From an uncultured Collinsella sp. (GTDB lineage Bacteria > Actinomycetota > Coriobacteriia > Coriobacteriales > Coriobacteriaceae), in assembly GCA_900541015.1 (NCBI GenBank), contig UQIB01000052.1, positions 1 to 6,133 on the forward strand: a stretch of 6,133 nucleotides of DNA, read 5' to 3'. The notes beneath the pieces are model-generated. The model ran no database searches and had not been told where the DNA came from. It saw only the letters and a list, made by a program, of their open reading frames with translations. The first letter of the stretch is position 1; every line of letters begins with the position of its first letter. A program made the translations under genes and the position numbers. Positions 5,852-6,133 of the stretch are shown here, piece after piece.

Positions 5852-5887
5852 AAAAGACGGCTGCTCCGTTTGGAGGGCCGTCTTTTT
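5852..5887 (+). terminator. Intrinsic terminator of purH
   Basis: AAAAGACGGC (5852-5861) pairs with GCCGTCTTTT (5877-5886), and an inner CTCC/GGAG stem closes a GTTT loop. The stem runs into a T-run (5883-5887). It begins 29 bases after the stop codon. The A-run before and T-run after the stem suggest it can also work from the other strand. Confidence 0.93.
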
Positions 5888-5889
5888 GG

Positions 5890-5895
5890 TATAAG
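5890..5895 (+). promoter_or_regulatory. Possible -10 box for the downstream gene
   Basis: TATAAG lies three bases after the T-run of the purH terminator. It would place a transcription start near 5902. No matching -35 hexamer is evident, since that region is occupied by the terminator stem. Confidence 0.35.
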
Positions 5896-5927
5896 AGGAC
5901 GGAATGACTAACACGAAAGGTATGACC

Positions 5928-6133
5928 ATGCCCCAGATTGATGATGCCGAGCTGTTTGGCAATGCCGAGGATCAGCGTGCGTACGAGGACTTTTGCGCTA
6001 ATCAGGAGGCGGTCGAGAAGTTTACGCTCGACAAGCCCGCGCTTGTCTGCCGTTGGCGCATGTCCAATAAAAAGGTGCCCATGCTCAACCGCCACATTCG
6101 CGCACTGTCCGAGCGCCTGGTGCAGGGCGAGCC
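5928..6133 (+). CDS. Unrecognised protein, N-terminal part, cut by right edge
   Basis: An open frame of 68 codons runs to the edge of the window with codon use like its neighbours. I do not recognise the family. The visible sequence starts MPQIDDAELFGNAED, is acidic and probably helical up to about residue 31. It becomes basic from about 41 (CRWRMSNKKVPMLNRHIR) and continues into LSERLVQGE. No signal peptide, membrane segment or cofactor motif is visible. Three in-frame ATGs compete. The one at 5928 has GAAAGG seven bases upstream and is preferred. The one at 5904 has AGAGG five bases upstream but would lie almost at the proposed transcription start. The one at 5922 is too close to GAAAGG. 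Function cannot be inferred from purH, which is terminated before it. Confidence 0.7.
   Translation, partial: MPQIDDAELFGNAEDQRAYEDFCANQEAVEKFTLDKPALVCRWRMSNKKVPMLNRHIRALSERLVQGE

Noticed and set aside
4170..6095. 641-codon open frame on the minus strand, antisense to purH
   Set aside because: It exactly shadows purH, which has every motif of its family. The antisense product has no recognisable domain and it also crosses the purH terminator. Long antisense openings arise from GC-rich codon bias.

Overview
The window reads as chromosomal DNA of a high-GC actinobacterium of the class Coriobacteriia, most likely Collinsella or a close relative. This rests on recognition rather than a search: GC-rich third codon positions, a DUF2207 membrane protein with a glycine tail, coriobacterial-looking PurH and GluQRS sequences, and a dispersed intergenic repeat of the AAGGAACGTCCC type. 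No plasmid, phage, CRISPR, rRNA or tRNA signal was seen.

Layout, left to right. Positions 1-653 (minus) hold the N-terminal 217 codons of a glutamyl-Q tRNA(Asp) synthetase, cut by the left edge. It seems to be expressed as a leaderless mRNA. Positions 654-1162 are a long gene-free stretch between divergent genes. It contains a putative G-quadruplex, a perfect 13-bp hairpin, a possible pseudoknot and one copy of the repeat. Positions 1163-3106 (plus) encode a 647-residue secreted or membrane-anchored DUF2207 protein, followed by a very strong one-directional terminator. Positions 3169-3295 hold two further repeat copies. Positions 3296-3937 (minus) encode a GNAT acetyltransferase. Positions 3938-4214 are a divergent control region. 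Positions 4215-5822 (plus) encode PurH, the bifunctional enzyme for the last two steps of IMP synthesis, with its own terminator. From about 5928 an unrecognised gene begins and runs off the right edge.

The genes do not form one pathway. Each has its own signals: GluQRS in tRNA modification, PurH in purine synthesis, DUF2207 at the cell envelope, and a GNAT of unknown substrate. The best candidate for something not routinely described is the repeat family. It has three copies in this window, each with two half-units, a conserved GGAACGTCCC-like loop of constant 19-nt length and a 6-bp stem. The stem sequence differs between copies but stays paired. That is compensatory change in a structured element, resembling REP-type elements mobilised by single-strand transposases.
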